Shown: one piece after another, positions 36,698 through 45,629 of the stretch | Layout of the letters: each line of letters begins with the position of its first letter | How positions within the stretch are numbered: the first letter of the stretch is position 1 | From: Burkholderiaceae bacterium | Lineage (GTDB): Bacteria; Pseudomonadota; Gammaproteobacteria; Burkholderiales; Burkholderiaceae_E | Direction of reading: 5' to 3' | NCBI GenBank assembly: GCA_019635275.1 | Contig: JAHBZV010000002.1 | Coordinates: forward strand, 1 to 64,000 | Length of the DNA: 64,000 nt | Program-made: the position numbers and the translations under genes | The notes under the pieces: model-generated | The model's database searches: none | What the model saw: only the letters and a program-made list of their open reading frames with translations | What the model was told of the DNA's origin: nothing

Positions 36698-37878
36698 CGG
36701 AAATCGAACCTCTCGCTGTGGATGTCGCGCGGCGCGACGCCAGCCGCGACGAGCCGCCGGCGCAGGGCGTCGACGAGCGGCGGCGGCCCGCACAGGAACG
36801 CCTGCCTGCCGGCGAACTCGCCGATCTGCGCGGCGAGCGGCGCCCAGGCCTCGTCGACGTCGCCCGCGGTCTCGACCTGGAGCAGGCGCACGGGGCCCGG
36901 CAGCGCCGCAGGAAGCAGTGGCAAACAGGCTCGCGCCGGCAGGTCGCCCGGCCGGTGCACGTGGACCAGGTCGACCGGCGCGGCGCCTCCGGCGACCTCG
37001 CGCTCGAGCGCCGCGAGGAACGGGGTGATGCCGATCCCTCCGGCCACCCACAGTTGCGGCCGCTGCGGATCGCGTTGCGCGAGGAAGGCGCCGTAAGGGC
37101 CCTGCACCATCGCCGCGACCCCGACGCGCACCGTCTGCAGGTGCCGTGTGCAGTCGCCCAGCGAACGGATCAGCAGTCGCATCCGGTCGTCCGCGGCCTG
37201 GCCGGCGACCGTGTAGGGATGGTATTCGCCGCAGCCCTGCCAGCCCGGCCCGTCATGAAACGCGACGAACACGAACTGCCCCGGCTGCCAGCGCACCGGC
37301 GCGCCGCAGGGTTCGAGGTCGAGGTCGAGCAGGCCCGGTCCGGGATGCGCGACGCGCGACACGCGGTACGGATGCCCGCGGACCCATCCGCGGCCCAGCG
37401 CGTAGCGGTACGCGAGCGCGACAACCGCGACGACGATCATCACGGCCAGCGCCAGCTGCAGCGCCCGTCCGCCGAACGGCCACGCGTGCGCGACGCCCGC
37501 AGCGAACGCGGGCGCGGTCACGGCGTGCACCGCGCGCCAGCGCGTGTACGCGAGGGGGAGGAGGAAGGTCGCCACCATCATCGCCATCAGCAGCGCCAGC
37601 GCGAGCCAGCCGGCCTGCACCGCGGCGCCCGCGCCGGGCGGGGTGATCGTCGCCGCCGCGGCCGGCCAGCCGCCGCCGGCGAAGGCCCGCGCCGACAGCG
37701 CCAGCGGGTGCGCGAGCGCGAGCAGGTAGGCGAGCGCGCCGCAGGCGTGGTGCCACCAGTACAGCCGGTCGAGCCCGCCTGCCGCGCGCTCGAGCCGGCG
37801 CAACCTGAGCATCAGCACGAAGCTCGCACACCAGAGCGCGAGGGCGGCGATGCCGAGCGTCGAGGCGATGGTGTGCAT
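36694..37878 (-). CDS. Ferric-reductase-like transmembrane oxidoreductase with FAD/NAD(P) domain
   Basis: This 394-residue protein combines a membrane domain with about six helices and heme-ligand histidines (RLYWWHHACG, ALAHPLAL, GVAHAWPF) with a cytosolic ferredoxin-reductase-like part. The FAD site is in EYHPYTVAG and the nucleotide-binding site is in VAGGIGITPFLAALE, with CGPPPLVDAL at the end. The architecture is that of FRE/NOX-type reductases, moving electrons from NAD(P)H across the membrane. The coupled cytochrome b5 gene is a plausible acceptor. Confidence 0.87.
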   Translation of the reverse strand: MHTIASTLGIAALALWCASFVLMLRLRRLERAAGGLDRLYWWHHACGALAYLLALAHPLALSARAFAGGGWPAAAATITPPGAGAAVQAGWLALALLMAMMVATFLLPLAYTRWRAVHAVTAPAFAAGVAHAWPFGGRALQLALAVMIVVAVVALAYRYALGRGWVRGHPYRVSRVAHPGPGLLDLDLEPCGAPVRWQPGQFVFVAFHDGPGWQGCGEYHPYTVAGQAADDRMRLLIRSLGDCTRHLQTVRVGVAAMVQGPYGAFLAQRDPQRPQLWVAGGIGITPFLAALEREVAGGAAPVDLVHVHRPGDLPARACLPLLPAALPGPVRLLQVETAGDVDEAWAPLAAQIGEFAGRQAFLCGPPPLVDALRRRLVAAGVAPRDIHSERFDFR

Positions 37879-37911
37879 CAGCGGTCGGCGCGCCGGCGCG
37901 AGAGTCGCCGG

Positions 37912-38973
37912 TTACGCCACGCCGCCGGCGCGCAGCCGGCGCGACAGCTGTCGCAGCATGCCGGCGAAGGCCGCCGCCCACGCCAGCAAGGCGACCGCGA
38001 GGAACGACGGCGGCAGGAAGCCGAGGAAGGCGAAGTCCATTGCTCGCGCCATCTCGTGCGTGCTCGCCGCGTACATGCCGAGCGGAAACACTGCGCCCCA
38101 GTACAGTGGGTCGTACCTCAGCGGAAAACGCTTGTAGACGTAGCGCCACGCGGCCAGCACCAGCAGCATCGGAATCCACCAGGTACCGGTCGCCCAGTAG
38201 AACACCGTGAAACCCTTCAGGAACGGCAGCAGCGAGCGCAGGAATGGCGCATCGGGCGCATTGACGATCAGCAGCGACCCCGCGAGCGTCGAGATCGCCA
38301 TCGCCCCCATGTTGATCCAGTACGGCGGCGCGAGGTCGCCGGGCGAGAAGCGGAAGAAGGCGTACCGGTAGAAGATCAGCGACATCATCCAGATGTACAG
38401 CATGCCGCCCCACAGCCACATCGACAGCGCGAAGAAGTTCAGCTCGAGCTTCCAGGGCTGGTCGATGTGGGCGGCCAGCAGCGCGCTGAGCACTGCAATC
38501 GACTGCGTCGCGACGACCGCGAGCAGCCACCCGCCGGTGATGCCGCGATCCAGCGTCGGCTTGTCCTCCTTGATCGTGAACGCGGCGAACACGGTGTAGG
38601 TGAGGCCGACCCAGAGCACGATCGCGAACGCCCACAGCGCGATCGCGGCCCGGTATTCGCCCGCCAGCAGCGCGCACTGGCTGCCCAGCACCGCGGTGCC
38701 GGCCACCATCGTGAAGAAGCCCGGCCCGCGCAGGTGGTCGACCATGTCGCCGAAGAAGCGCCGGCGATGCCGGATCATCCGCAACGCGCTGAGCAGCCAC
38801 AACACGAGCCAGGCGACGACGTTCAGGCCGAACAGCGCCACGGCGATCGAGTGCAGCCCCATCTGCTGCGAGGCGAGCGAGACGATGCCGGTCGCCATCA
38901 CCAGCGCGAAGTACGCCGGCGAGAGCTCGGCGAGGCCAGCGGCGCCGGTGGCGGGCGCCTGCGCCACGCTCAC
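37912..38973 (-). CDS. TDT/SLAC1-family membrane transporter
   Basis: This 353-residue integral membrane protein with about ten helices starts at GTG 38973, overlapping the previous stop. LSPAYFALVMATGIVSLASQ near the start and YWGAVFPLGMYAASTHEMA near the end are typical of the TDT (tellurite-resistance/dicarboxylate, Ssu1 sulfite efflux) family. The transported anion cannot be deduced. It is in a five-gene minus-strand unit with the flavo-reductase and cytochrome b5. Confidence 0.87.
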   Translation of the reverse strand: MSVAQAPATGAAGLAELSPAYFALVMATGIVSLASQQMGLHSIAVALFGLNVVAWLVLWLLSALRMIRHRRRFFGDMVDHLRGPGFFTMVAGTAVLGSQCALLAGEYRAAIALWAFAIVLWVGLTYTVFAAFTIKEDKPTLDRGITGGWLLAVVATQSIAVLSALLAAHIDQPWKLELNFFALSMWLWGGMLYIWMMSLIFYRYAFFRFSPGDLAPPYWINMGAMAISTLAGSLLIVNAPDAPFLRSLLPFLKGFTVFYWATGTWWIPMLLVLAAWRYVYKRFPLRYDPLYWGAVFPLGMYAASTHEMARAMDFAFLGFLPPSFLAVALLAWAAAFAGMLRQLSRRLRAGGVA

Positions 38974-39383
38974 GAGAACCAGCGCAGGAACGCCGCCGCG
39001 GCGAGCGCGACGACGGCCAGCGCCGCCAGCAGGTTCCACGCACGGCGCCGCGCGCCTTCGCCCCAGCGGTCGGTGCGGCGCAGGAACAGCGCCGCGATCA
39101 CGAAGCCCGCCAGCGCGCACGCGACCTTGACCCGCAGCGCCGCGACCGCCGTGCCGTGAATGTCGGGGAACTGGCCGTAGAAGTGCAGGCTGATCGCCCC
39201 GAACAGCGCCCCGCTTCCCGCCTGCGCCGCCCAGCCGGCCAGCACCAGCCAGGCCAGCTGCCGCTGGCGCCGGACGTCGGCCGAGGCGAGCCAGCGCGCG
39301 GCCAGCGCGCCACCGACGACCGCGGCGGCGCCGAAGTTGTGGACGACCTGGACGACCGCGTAGGCGAGGTTCTCGGCGCTCAT
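38970..39383 (-). CDS. Four-helix membrane protein of unknown function
   Basis: This 137-residue protein has four predicted membrane helices, with a His early in helix one (VVQVVHNFGAAAVVGG) and a basic loop RRTDRWGEGARRR. The helix and histidine layout faintly recalls CopD-type proteins, but no firm family assignment is possible. Its stop overlaps the GTG of the TDT transporter (GTGA), and it follows the small secreted protein by ten bases. Confidence 0.7.
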   Translation of the reverse strand: MSAENLAYAVVQVVHNFGAAAVVGGALAARWLASADVRRQRQLAWLVLAGWAAQAGSGALFGAISLHFYGQFPDIHGTAVAALRVKVACALAGFVIAALFLRRTDRWGEGARRRAWNLLAALAVVALAAAAFLRWFS

Positions 39384-39393
39384 CGCACGCCGG

Positions 39394-39741
39394 TCACTCG
39401 ACGCTCGCGCTCACGCAGTCCTGGACCCCGATCGGGGTGTGCGCCTTGTTCACGACCTTGACGCAGATCGTGTGCCGTCCCGGCGCCAGCGTCTCGAGCG
39501 CGTAGCTGCCCTTGAGCTGGCGCAGGATGCCGACTTCCTTGTCGTCGACGTAGACGTGAACGTGGTCGCCGCGCGGTCCGGGCTCGACCTCGTAGACCAG
39601 CCGGTTCTGCTCCATCGCGTCGAGCCGCGCGCCGTTGGCGGGCTGCGTGATACGCACGAACGGCGCCCCGGCCGCCCCCGCGGAGAGCGGAGCGGCGACG
39701 CCGACGAATGCCGCGACGACGAGCGAAGTTCGGATCTTCAT
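39394..39741 (-). CDS. Small secreted Ig-like domain protein
   Basis: This 115-residue exported protein has a signal peptide ending near AGAAG (about residue 25) and one beta-sandwich domain: VRITQPANGARLDAMEQNRL, HVHVYVDDKEVG, LAPGRHTICVKVVNKAH, with a terminal Cys pair (TICVK and QDCVS). Paired His in HVHVY and the late NKAH could bind metal. First gene of the five-gene unit; function unknown. Confidence 0.7.
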   Translation of the reverse strand: MKIRTSLVVAAFVGVAAPLSAGAAGAPFVRITQPANGARLDAMEQNRLVYEVEPGPRGDHVHVYVDDKEVGILRQLKGSYALETLAPGRHTICVKVVNKAHTPIGVQDCVSASVE

Positions 39742-39794
39742 GGCGCCTCCGTGCGTGCCCTGGCCCGCGGCCAATATACCGCAGCGGGCGCCGC

Positions 39795-40397
39795 TCAACG
39801 ACGGCCGCGCCAATGGCCGGACAGCCGTCCCCCGAAACGGTACGCGATCCAGCCGCCCGCCATGCCGCCGAGATGCGCGAAGTGCGCGACGCCCGATGCC
39901 GTTCCGGTCACGCCGAGCACGAGCTCGAGCGCGCCGTAGAGCACGACGAACACGCGAGCCGGCAGCGGAACGGGCGGGATCAGCAGCATCACGATACGGT
40001 TCGGGAAGACGATCGCGTAGCCGGCCAGCATCGCGAACACTCCGGCCGATGCACCGATCACCGGCGCGTCCGACGCGCCGAAGGCGACGACCACGAAGAC
40101 CTGCGCGAGCGCGCCGATCGCGACGCCGCTGAAATAGCCCAGCGCGAGCCGCTTCGCGCCCCAAACCCGCTCGAGGTCCGAGCCGAACATCCACAGCGCG
40201 AACATGTTGAACAGCAGGTGCGTGACGCCCGCATGCAGGAAGCCGTAGGTCAGCAGCGTCCACGGCGCCGAGAGCACCGCACCCGGGTCACCGGGCCACA
40301 GCGCGAACCACTCGAGGAGCTGCACGCCGAGCGCGCCCTGCGCCAGGAAGGCGGCGACGTTGGCGATGATCAGCCACTGGACGAGGGGAGGGAGCAT
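39795..40397 (-). CDS. Rhomboid-family intramembrane serine protease
   Basis: This 200-residue six-helix membrane protein has the rhomboid catalytic dyad: Ser in APVIGASAGVFAM and His in VAHFAHLGGMAGGW, plus the HLLFNMFALWMFG block of helix two. It should cleave membrane proteins within the bilayer. Its gene is 36 bases from the TDT-unit leader transcript region but appears to be separately expressed. Substrates are unknown. Confidence 0.92.
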   Translation of the reverse strand: MLPPLVQWLIIANVAAFLAQGALGVQLLEWFALWPGDPGAVLSAPWTLLTYGFLHAGVTHLLFNMFALWMFGSDLERVWGAKRLALGYFSGVAIGALAQVFVVVAFGASDAPVIGASAGVFAMLAGYAIVFPNRIVMLLIPPVPLPARVFVVLYGALELVLGVTGTASGVAHFAHLGGMAGGWIAYRFGGRLSGHWRGRR

Positions 40398-40488
40398 GGC
40401 ATTGCCCGCCGCGCGCGCGAGTCCTAAGCCTCACCTAAGGTCGGAGGAGAACACTGCAACGGTCCGGGCCAAGTTGAAGGGAGTCGCC

Positions 40489-41976
40489 ATGAATACCCGA
40501 TCGTTCAGCGCGAAGCAAATCGTCGTCGCATTGTCCGCGGCGGGACTTCTCACCGCGGGCGTGGGCACCGCCTGGCGGGTCGGGCACGCCGCGCCGCTTG
40601 TCCCTGCCGTCGTATCGACTTCGCACGCGAGTGACGTGCGGGCTGCCGGCACGGCCGCGCCGACGGCCCTGCCCGACTTCTCCTCGATCGCCGCGCGATA
40701 CGGCCCGGCGGTCGTCAACATCAGCGTCACGTCGATGAGCCCGGCGGCGGCCGTCGGTCCCGGTGACGGCAACGGGGCCGATCCGTTCGGTGACGACCCC
40801 TTCTACGAGTTCTTCCGACGATTCATGGGACCGAACGGGCGCCTGCGCGAGCTACCGGTTCGCGGCCTCGGCTCGGGCTTCATCGTCGACCCCGACGGCG
40901 TCATCCTCACCAACGCGCACGTGGTGCGCGACGCGAAGGAGGTCACGGTCAAGCTCACCGACCGTCGCGAGTTCCGCGCGAAGGTGCTCGGCTCGGATCC
41001 GGCCACCGACATCGCGGTGCTGAAGATCGACGCGAAGAACCTGCCGGTCGTTCCGCTGGGCAGCGCGCGCGACCTGAAGGTCGGCGAATGGGTGCTTGCG
41101 ATCGGCTCGCCGTTCGGCTTCGAGAACTCGGTGACCGCAGGGGTGGTCAGTGCCAAGGGCCGTTCGCTGCCCGACGAGGGTTACGTCCCGTTCATCCAGA
41201 CCGACGTCGCGGTGAACCCGGGCAACTCGGGCGGGCCGCTGTTCGACGCGCGCGGCGAGGTGGTCGGCATCAACTCGCAGATCTTCAGCCGCACCGGTGG
41301 CTACCAGGGACTGTCGTTCGCGATCCCGATCGACGTGGCTGCCCGCGTGCGCGACGAGATCGCGGCCCACGGCTCGGTGCGTCACGCGAAGCTCGGCGTC
41401 ACCGTACAGGAAGTGGACCAGACGCTGGCCGACTCGTTCAAGCTCGACAGGCCGCGCGGCGCGCTGGTCTCGAGCGTCGAGAAGGGCAGCGCGGCCGACG
41501 CGGCCGGACTGCGCAGCGGCGACGTGATCCTGAAGCTCGACGGCAAGCCGATCGTCGACTCGGGCGACCTGCCGGCGATGATCGGCCAGGCCCGGCCCGG
41601 CGAGAAGGTGGCGCTCGACTTCTGGCGCGACGGCGCCACGCACCAGACCGTCGCGCAGCTGCACGAGGCGGGCAACGCCGCCACGGCGAGCGCCGCCGGC
41701 GACGCGGGCCAGGGCACGCTCGGCCTGGCCGTGCGGCCGCTGCAGCCGAACGAGCGACGCGAGGCCGGCGTCGCCAGTGGCCTTCTGATCGAGGATGCGG
41801 CCGGCGCCGCAGCGATGGCCGGCATCCATTCGGGCGACGTCCTGCTGGCGGTCAATGGAACGCCAGTGAAGAGCGTCGAGCAGCTGCGGGCACTGATCGC
41901 GAAGTCCGACAAGTCGATGGCGCTGCTGATCCAGCGCGGGCACGACCGGATCTTCGTGCCGGTTCACATGGGTTGA
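40489..41976 (+). CDS. DegQ/HtrA-type periplasmic serine protease with two PDZ domains
   Basis: This 495-residue protease has a signal/anchor segment and a trypsin-like domain with His144 (TNAHVV), Asp174 (ATDIAVLKI) and Ser247 (NPGNSGGP), followed by two PDZ domains (about residues 290-385 and 405-490). It degrades or holds misfolded envelope proteins. The start ATG at 40489 is preceded by GAAGGGAG. Upstream there is a repeated CCTAAG in the short promoter region. The next gene follows by 17 bases. Confidence 0.93.
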   Translation: MNTRSFSAKQIVVALSAAGLLTAGVGTAWRVGHAAPLVPAVVSTSHASDVRAAGTAAPTALPDFSSIAARYGPAVVNISVTSMSPAAAVGPGDGNGADPFGDDPFYEFFRRFMGPNGRLRELPVRGLGSGFIVDPDGVILTNAHVVRDAKEVTVKLTDRREFRAKVLGSDPATDIAVLKIDAKNLPVVPLGSARDLKVGEWVLAIGSPFGFENSVTAGVVSAKGRSLPDEGYVPFIQTDVAVNPGNSGGPLFDARGEVVGINSQIFSRTGGYQGLSFAIPIDVAARVRDEIAAHGSVRHAKLGVTVQEVDQTLADSFKLDRPRGALVSSVEKGSAADAAGLRSGDVILKLDGKPIVDSGDLPAMIGQARPGEKVALDFWRDGATHQTVAQLHEAGNAATASAAGDAGQGTLGLAVRPLQPNERREAGVASGLLIEDAAGAAAMAGIHSGDVLLAVNGTPVKSVEQLRALIAKSDKSMALLIQRGHDRIFVPVHMG

Positions 41977-41993
41977 ACGGAGGTCACGCAATC

Positions 41994-42458
41994 ATGAAGA
42001 CGAAACTGATGAAGACGAGACTGGTTCACGGCATTCAGGCTGCGGCGCTGGGCGCCGCGTTGGCCGCAATCGTTCCGGCACAGGCGGCGAGCCTGCCGCA
42101 GGTCCGGCACAGCGGCGCGATCGAGTACCTGAGCGGCGGCATCGGGCACGACGAGGCCGCCGCGATCGAAGCGGCGAGCGCGCACTGGCCGGTGACGATG
42201 GAGTTCGCGGTGCGCGACGGCAAGCGAGCGGACTTCGCTGCCGACGTGAGGGTCGAGGTCCGCGACGCGAAGGGCCGCGTGGCCCTCGACACCCGCTCGA
42301 GCGGGCCGTTCCTGCTCGCGCGCCTCCAGCCCGGGAGCTACTCGGTGCGTGCGACGTTGAGCGACCACACGCTGCAGCAGGCACTGCACGTGAGTTCGGG
42401 CAAGCCGTCGCGGGTGGTGTTCGTCTGGCCGGCGGGCACCGACGAGCGCAGCGGCTGA
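41994..42458 (+). CDS. Secreted Ig/carboxypeptidase-regulatory-like protein
   Basis: This 154-residue protein has a signal peptide ending at AQAAS (about residue 32) and a beta-rich domain: YLSGGIGHDEAAAIEAAS, VTMEFAVRDGKRADFAADVR, LLARLQPGSYSVRATLSD. The pattern resembles carboxypeptidase-regulatory-like folds found in periplasmic proteins. It is 17 bases downstream of the HtrA-type protease and probably expressed with it. No enzymatic motif is visible. Confidence 0.7.
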   Translation: MKTKLMKTRLVHGIQAAALGAALAAIVPAQAASLPQVRHSGAIEYLSGGIGHDEAAAIEAASAHWPVTMEFAVRDGKRADFAADVRVEVRDAKGRVALDTRSSGPFLLARLQPGSYSVRATLSDHTLQQALHVSSGKPSRVVFVWPAGTDERSG

Positions 42459-42504
42459 AGGCGGCCGCGCCCTCGCACCCTCACGCGCTCCAGCGGTCGA
42501 GCGA

Positions 42505-43815
42505 TCAGCGGCCGAAGATGCCGCGGATCGCGTCGATGGCGCGGCCGGCGCCGGGCAACCCGGGAATCGACGGCGTCGCATCCTGGGCGGACTGTCCGGC
42601 CGGCTGCTCGCCCTGGCCTGCCGGCGCCGCCGATGGCGTGGACCCCCGCTCCCCGGCGGCCGCCGTGTCGACGCCCAGCATCGCCATCGTCGTCGCCTTC
42701 ACGCGCACCCGCGCGGCCCACTCGGGTTCCCACGGCGTGCGCGGGTCGGCGGGGCGCGGAGGGTGCGCCAGGTTCAGCTCGCTGCCCCAGGCGATCATCC
42801 GCAGCATGGCGCCCTCTTCCTTGCCCGACGCGAAGATGCCCTTCGGCACCGCGCAACGCGTCGTGCCGGCCGGCAGCAGCGCCTTCTCCGCCACCCAGCG
42901 ATCGACCGTGGCGTTCGACAGATAGTCGAACAGCCCCATGCCGGTGTCCGCGGTCTCGGCCGAACTCCACAGCACCATGTCCTTTCCGACGCTGGCCATC
43001 GCGTGCAGGTAATAGGCGCGCGCGTTGGCCACCGCCGGCCACTGCAGCGCGATGCTGTCGGTGAGCGCGCCGCTGGCAGCCAGTTCGATGGCGGGCATGA
43101 AATCGTGGGATTGGCCGAGCGCGAACCTCATGCTCGCGGGCACGCCGTCGCCGCGAATCGCGTGCTCGCCGGCCAGCGAAGCGCCGCGCGGCACCATCGC
43201 GCGGTGCTTCTCGTTGGGCCACAGCGAGTATCCGGGAGCGACCCGCGCGCCGCGGTCGGGTGCGTAGCGTCCGGCGAACGCCCGGCCGAACGCCTGCGGG
43301 TCCGCGCCGGCCAGGTCGATGATCCGCGGCTGGCCGGGCCGCACCGTCTCGCTGCAGCCCCAGTAGATCAGCAGGCGGCCGGTGGGCCGCTCGCGCAGGT
43401 CCTCGGGCGGCTCGCCGGGTTCGCGATCGGGCGTTCGGGGCGTCGCGGCCAGCGGCACCAGCGGCAGGCTCGCGCCCATCTGCATGCCCGGCGGGATCGA
43501 GTGCGTGGCCTCGCTGCCCGAGGGCTTGTTGCGCGTGTGCAGGGCCAGGTCGAGCCATCGGCCCGTCGCCATGCCGCGGGCATTGCCGTACTGGTTGCCG
43601 CCGGCGCCCGCCGCGCCCCCGCCCATGAAACCGGGCAGCGACGGCATCCCGGGCATCGCGGGCATCTCGGGCATGCCCGCCATCGTGTGCGTGGCGACGT
43701 CCATCCAGTACTGGGCAATCGGCGGCCTGACCACCTGCTGGGCCGACGCTCCGGGCGCGACGACGGTGGCGAATCCCGCCGCAGCGAGGCTGGCGAAGCG
43801 AATCGGAAAGGTCAT
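42505..43815 (-). CDS. Secreted protein with Met/Pro-rich N-terminal segment, unknown function
   Basis: This 436-residue exported protein has a signal peptide (to about residue 25) and then a striking Met-Pro repeat region (residues 43-65, MPEMPAMPGMPSLPGF). Its body contains GRLLIYWGCSETVRPGQP, SLWPNEKHRAMVP, WPAVANARAYYLHAMAS and WGSELNLAHPPRP. A low-complexity tail ends with AIDAIRGIFGR. ATG at 43815 is used; an upstream GTG would add 11 residues. I do not recognise a family. The Met-rich part could bind copper, which is speculation. Confidence 0.7.
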   Translation of the reverse strand: MTFPIRFASLAAAGFATVVAPGASAQQVVRPPIAQYWMDVATHTMAGMPEMPAMPGMPSLPGFMGGGAAGAGGNQYGNARGMATGRWLDLALHTRNKPSGSEATHSIPPGMQMGASLPLVPLAATPRTPDREPGEPPEDLRERPTGRLLIYWGCSETVRPGQPRIIDLAGADPQAFGRAFAGRYAPDRGARVAPGYSLWPNEKHRAMVPRGASLAGEHAIRGDGVPASMRFALGQSHDFMPAIELAASGALTDSIALQWPAVANARAYYLHAMASVGKDMVLWSSAETADTGMGLFDYLSNATVDRWVAEKALLPAGTTRCAVPKGIFASGKEEGAMLRMIAWGSELNLAHPPRPADPRTPWEPEWAARVRVKATTMAMLGVDTAAAGERGSTPSAAPAGQGEQPAGQSAQDATPSIPGLPGAGRAIDAIRGIFGR

Positions 43816-43977
43816 GACCGGGCTCCGTCGGAAGTTCGCGACGATCATAGGCCCTGCGCACCCGCCACGGGTTGACGCAGGTCGGGCCTGATCGCAGGCG
43901 CAGCGCGCGGGCTCGGGCCGCCCGGCCGACGGCTAGAATGGCGCGTTCCTCCAGGACCGCCCGCTTCCTCTCACGCC

Positions 43978-45540
43978 TTGCGCACCACCCGCCTCATCCG
44001 CATCGTGTTCGTCGCCTGGCGCTATGGCCTGGACGAGCTGGCCGCCTCGGGCGCCGCGGCGACGACCGGCTCGCGCTGGGCGCTGGCCGCGGTGCGCGTG
44101 CTGCGCTTCGGCCGCCGGCTCGACACCCCCCGCGGCGAGCGCCTGCGCCGCGCGCTCGAGAGCCTCGGCCCGATCTTCGTGAAGTTCGGCCAGGTGCTGT
44201 CGACGCGGCGCGACCTGCTGCCGGCCGACGTCGCCGACGAGCTGGCCCGGCTGCAAGACCGCGTGCCGCCGTTTCCCGGCGAGGTCGCGGTGCGCGAGAT
44301 CGAGCGCGGGCTCGGTCGCCCGATCGACGCGCTGTTCGACGACTTCGACCGAACGCCGCAGGCGTCCGCGTCGATCGCCCAGGTTCACTTCGCGCGGCTC
44401 AAGGACGGCCGCGAGGTCGCGGTCAAGGTGCTGCGGCCCAACATGGCGCCGGTCATCGAGCGCGACCTCGAGTTGCTGCGCACCGCGGGCGGCCTGCTGA
44501 TGCGCGTGTCGGCCGACGCGCGCCGGCTGCGCCCGCTCGACGTGATCGACGAGTTCGACAAGTACCTGCACGACGAGCTCGACCTGATCCGCGAAGCCGC
44601 CAACGCCAACCAGCTGCGGCGCAATTTCGAGGGATCGAGGCTGCTGCGCGTCCCGGAGATGTACTGGGACTGGTGCGCGACCAACGTGCTGACGATGGAG
44701 CGGATGCACGGCTTCCCGGTCAGCCAGATCGAGCGGATGCGCGAGGCCGGCATCGACCTGAAGCAGCTCTCGCGCGACGGCGTCGAGATCTTCTTCACTC
44801 AGGTGTTCCGGCACGGCTTCTTCCACGCCGACATGCACCCCGGCAACATCCTGGTCGGCGACGCCGGCCCCGACTTCAACCGCTACATCGCGCTCGACTT
44901 CGGCATCGTCGGCACGCTGTCGGACTTCGACAAGAACTACCTGGCGCAGAACTTCCTCGCCTTCTTCCGTCGCGACTACCGGCGCGTCGCCGAGCTGCAC
45001 GTCGAGTCGGGCTGGGTGCCGCCGACGACGCGCGTCGAGGAGCTCGAGGGCGCGGTGCGCGCCTGCTGCGAGCCGTTCTTCGACCGGCCGCTGAAGGAGA
45101 TCTCGCTCGGGCTGGTGCTGCTCAGGCTGTTCCAGGCGTCGCGCCGGTTCAACGTCGAGATCCAGCCGCAGCTGGTACTGCTGCAGAAGACGCTGCTCAA
45201 CGTCGAAGGGCTGGGCCGCCAGCTCGATCCCGACCTCGACCTGTGGGTCACCGCGAAGCCGATCCTCGAACGCTGGATGCAGGAGCAGATCGGCGTGGCC
45301 GGCTTCAACGAGCGGATGCGCAAGGAGTCGGTGCACTGGGGCCGGCTGCTGCCGGAACTGCCGCGGCTCGCGCACGCCGCGCTGGCCCGGGCGGCGCGCG
45401 ACGAGGTCGATCCGGGGATGCGCGCGCTGCTCGAGCGGCTGGTCGCCGAGCAGCGACGCACGCAGCGCTGGATCGGCTTCTTCGTGGCCGGTCTGGTCGT
45501 CGTGCTGGCGCTCGAGGCCGGACGCTTCTTCGGCTGGTAG
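43978..45540 (+). CDS. ubiB: UbiB/ABC1 (AarF) atypical kinase, ubiquinone biosynthesis
   Basis: This 520-residue protein carries the ABC1 family KxGQ motif in [16 protein letters not shown], the alanine-rich [13 protein letters not shown] loop, Lys in [10 protein letters not shown], the [11 protein letters not shown] catalytic loop and ALDFGIVG metal motif, and a C-terminal membrane helix ([17 protein letters not shown]). It supports ubiquinone synthesis, possibly extracting lipid intermediates from the membrane. The start is a TTG at 43978. It is not next to other ubi genes here. Confidence 0.93.
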   Translation: MRTTRLIRIVFVAWRYGLDELAASGAAATTGSRWALAAVRVLRFGRRLDTPRGERLRRALESLGPIFVKFGQVLSTRRDLLPADVADELARLQDRVPPFPGEVAVREIERGLGRPIDALFDDFDRTPQASASIAQVHFARLKDGREVAVKVLRPNMAPVIERDLELLRTAGGLLMRVSADARRLRPLDVIDEFDKYLHDELDLIREAANANQLRRNFEGSRLLRVPEMYWDWCATNVLTMERMHGFPVSQIERMREAGIDLKQLSRDGVEIFFTQVFRHGFFHADMHPGNILVGDAGPDFNRYIALDFGIVGTLSDFDKNYLAQNFLAFFRRDYRRVAELHVESGWVPPTTRVEELEGAVRACCEPFFDRPLKEISLGLVLLRLFQASRRFNVEIQPQLVLLQKTLLNVEGLGRQLDPDLDLWVTAKPILERWMQEQIGVAGFNERMRKESVHWGRLLPELPRLAHAALARAARDEVDPGMRALLERLVAEQRRTQRWIGFFVAGLVVVLALEAGRFFGW

Positions 45541-45629
45541 CCGCTCGCAGGCCGGAATCGGGCCCTGCGCTTTACCCTGATGTCGAGTTACGCTACTGTG
45601 TCGCCCGCCCAGCCCCGACCGCCCCGACC

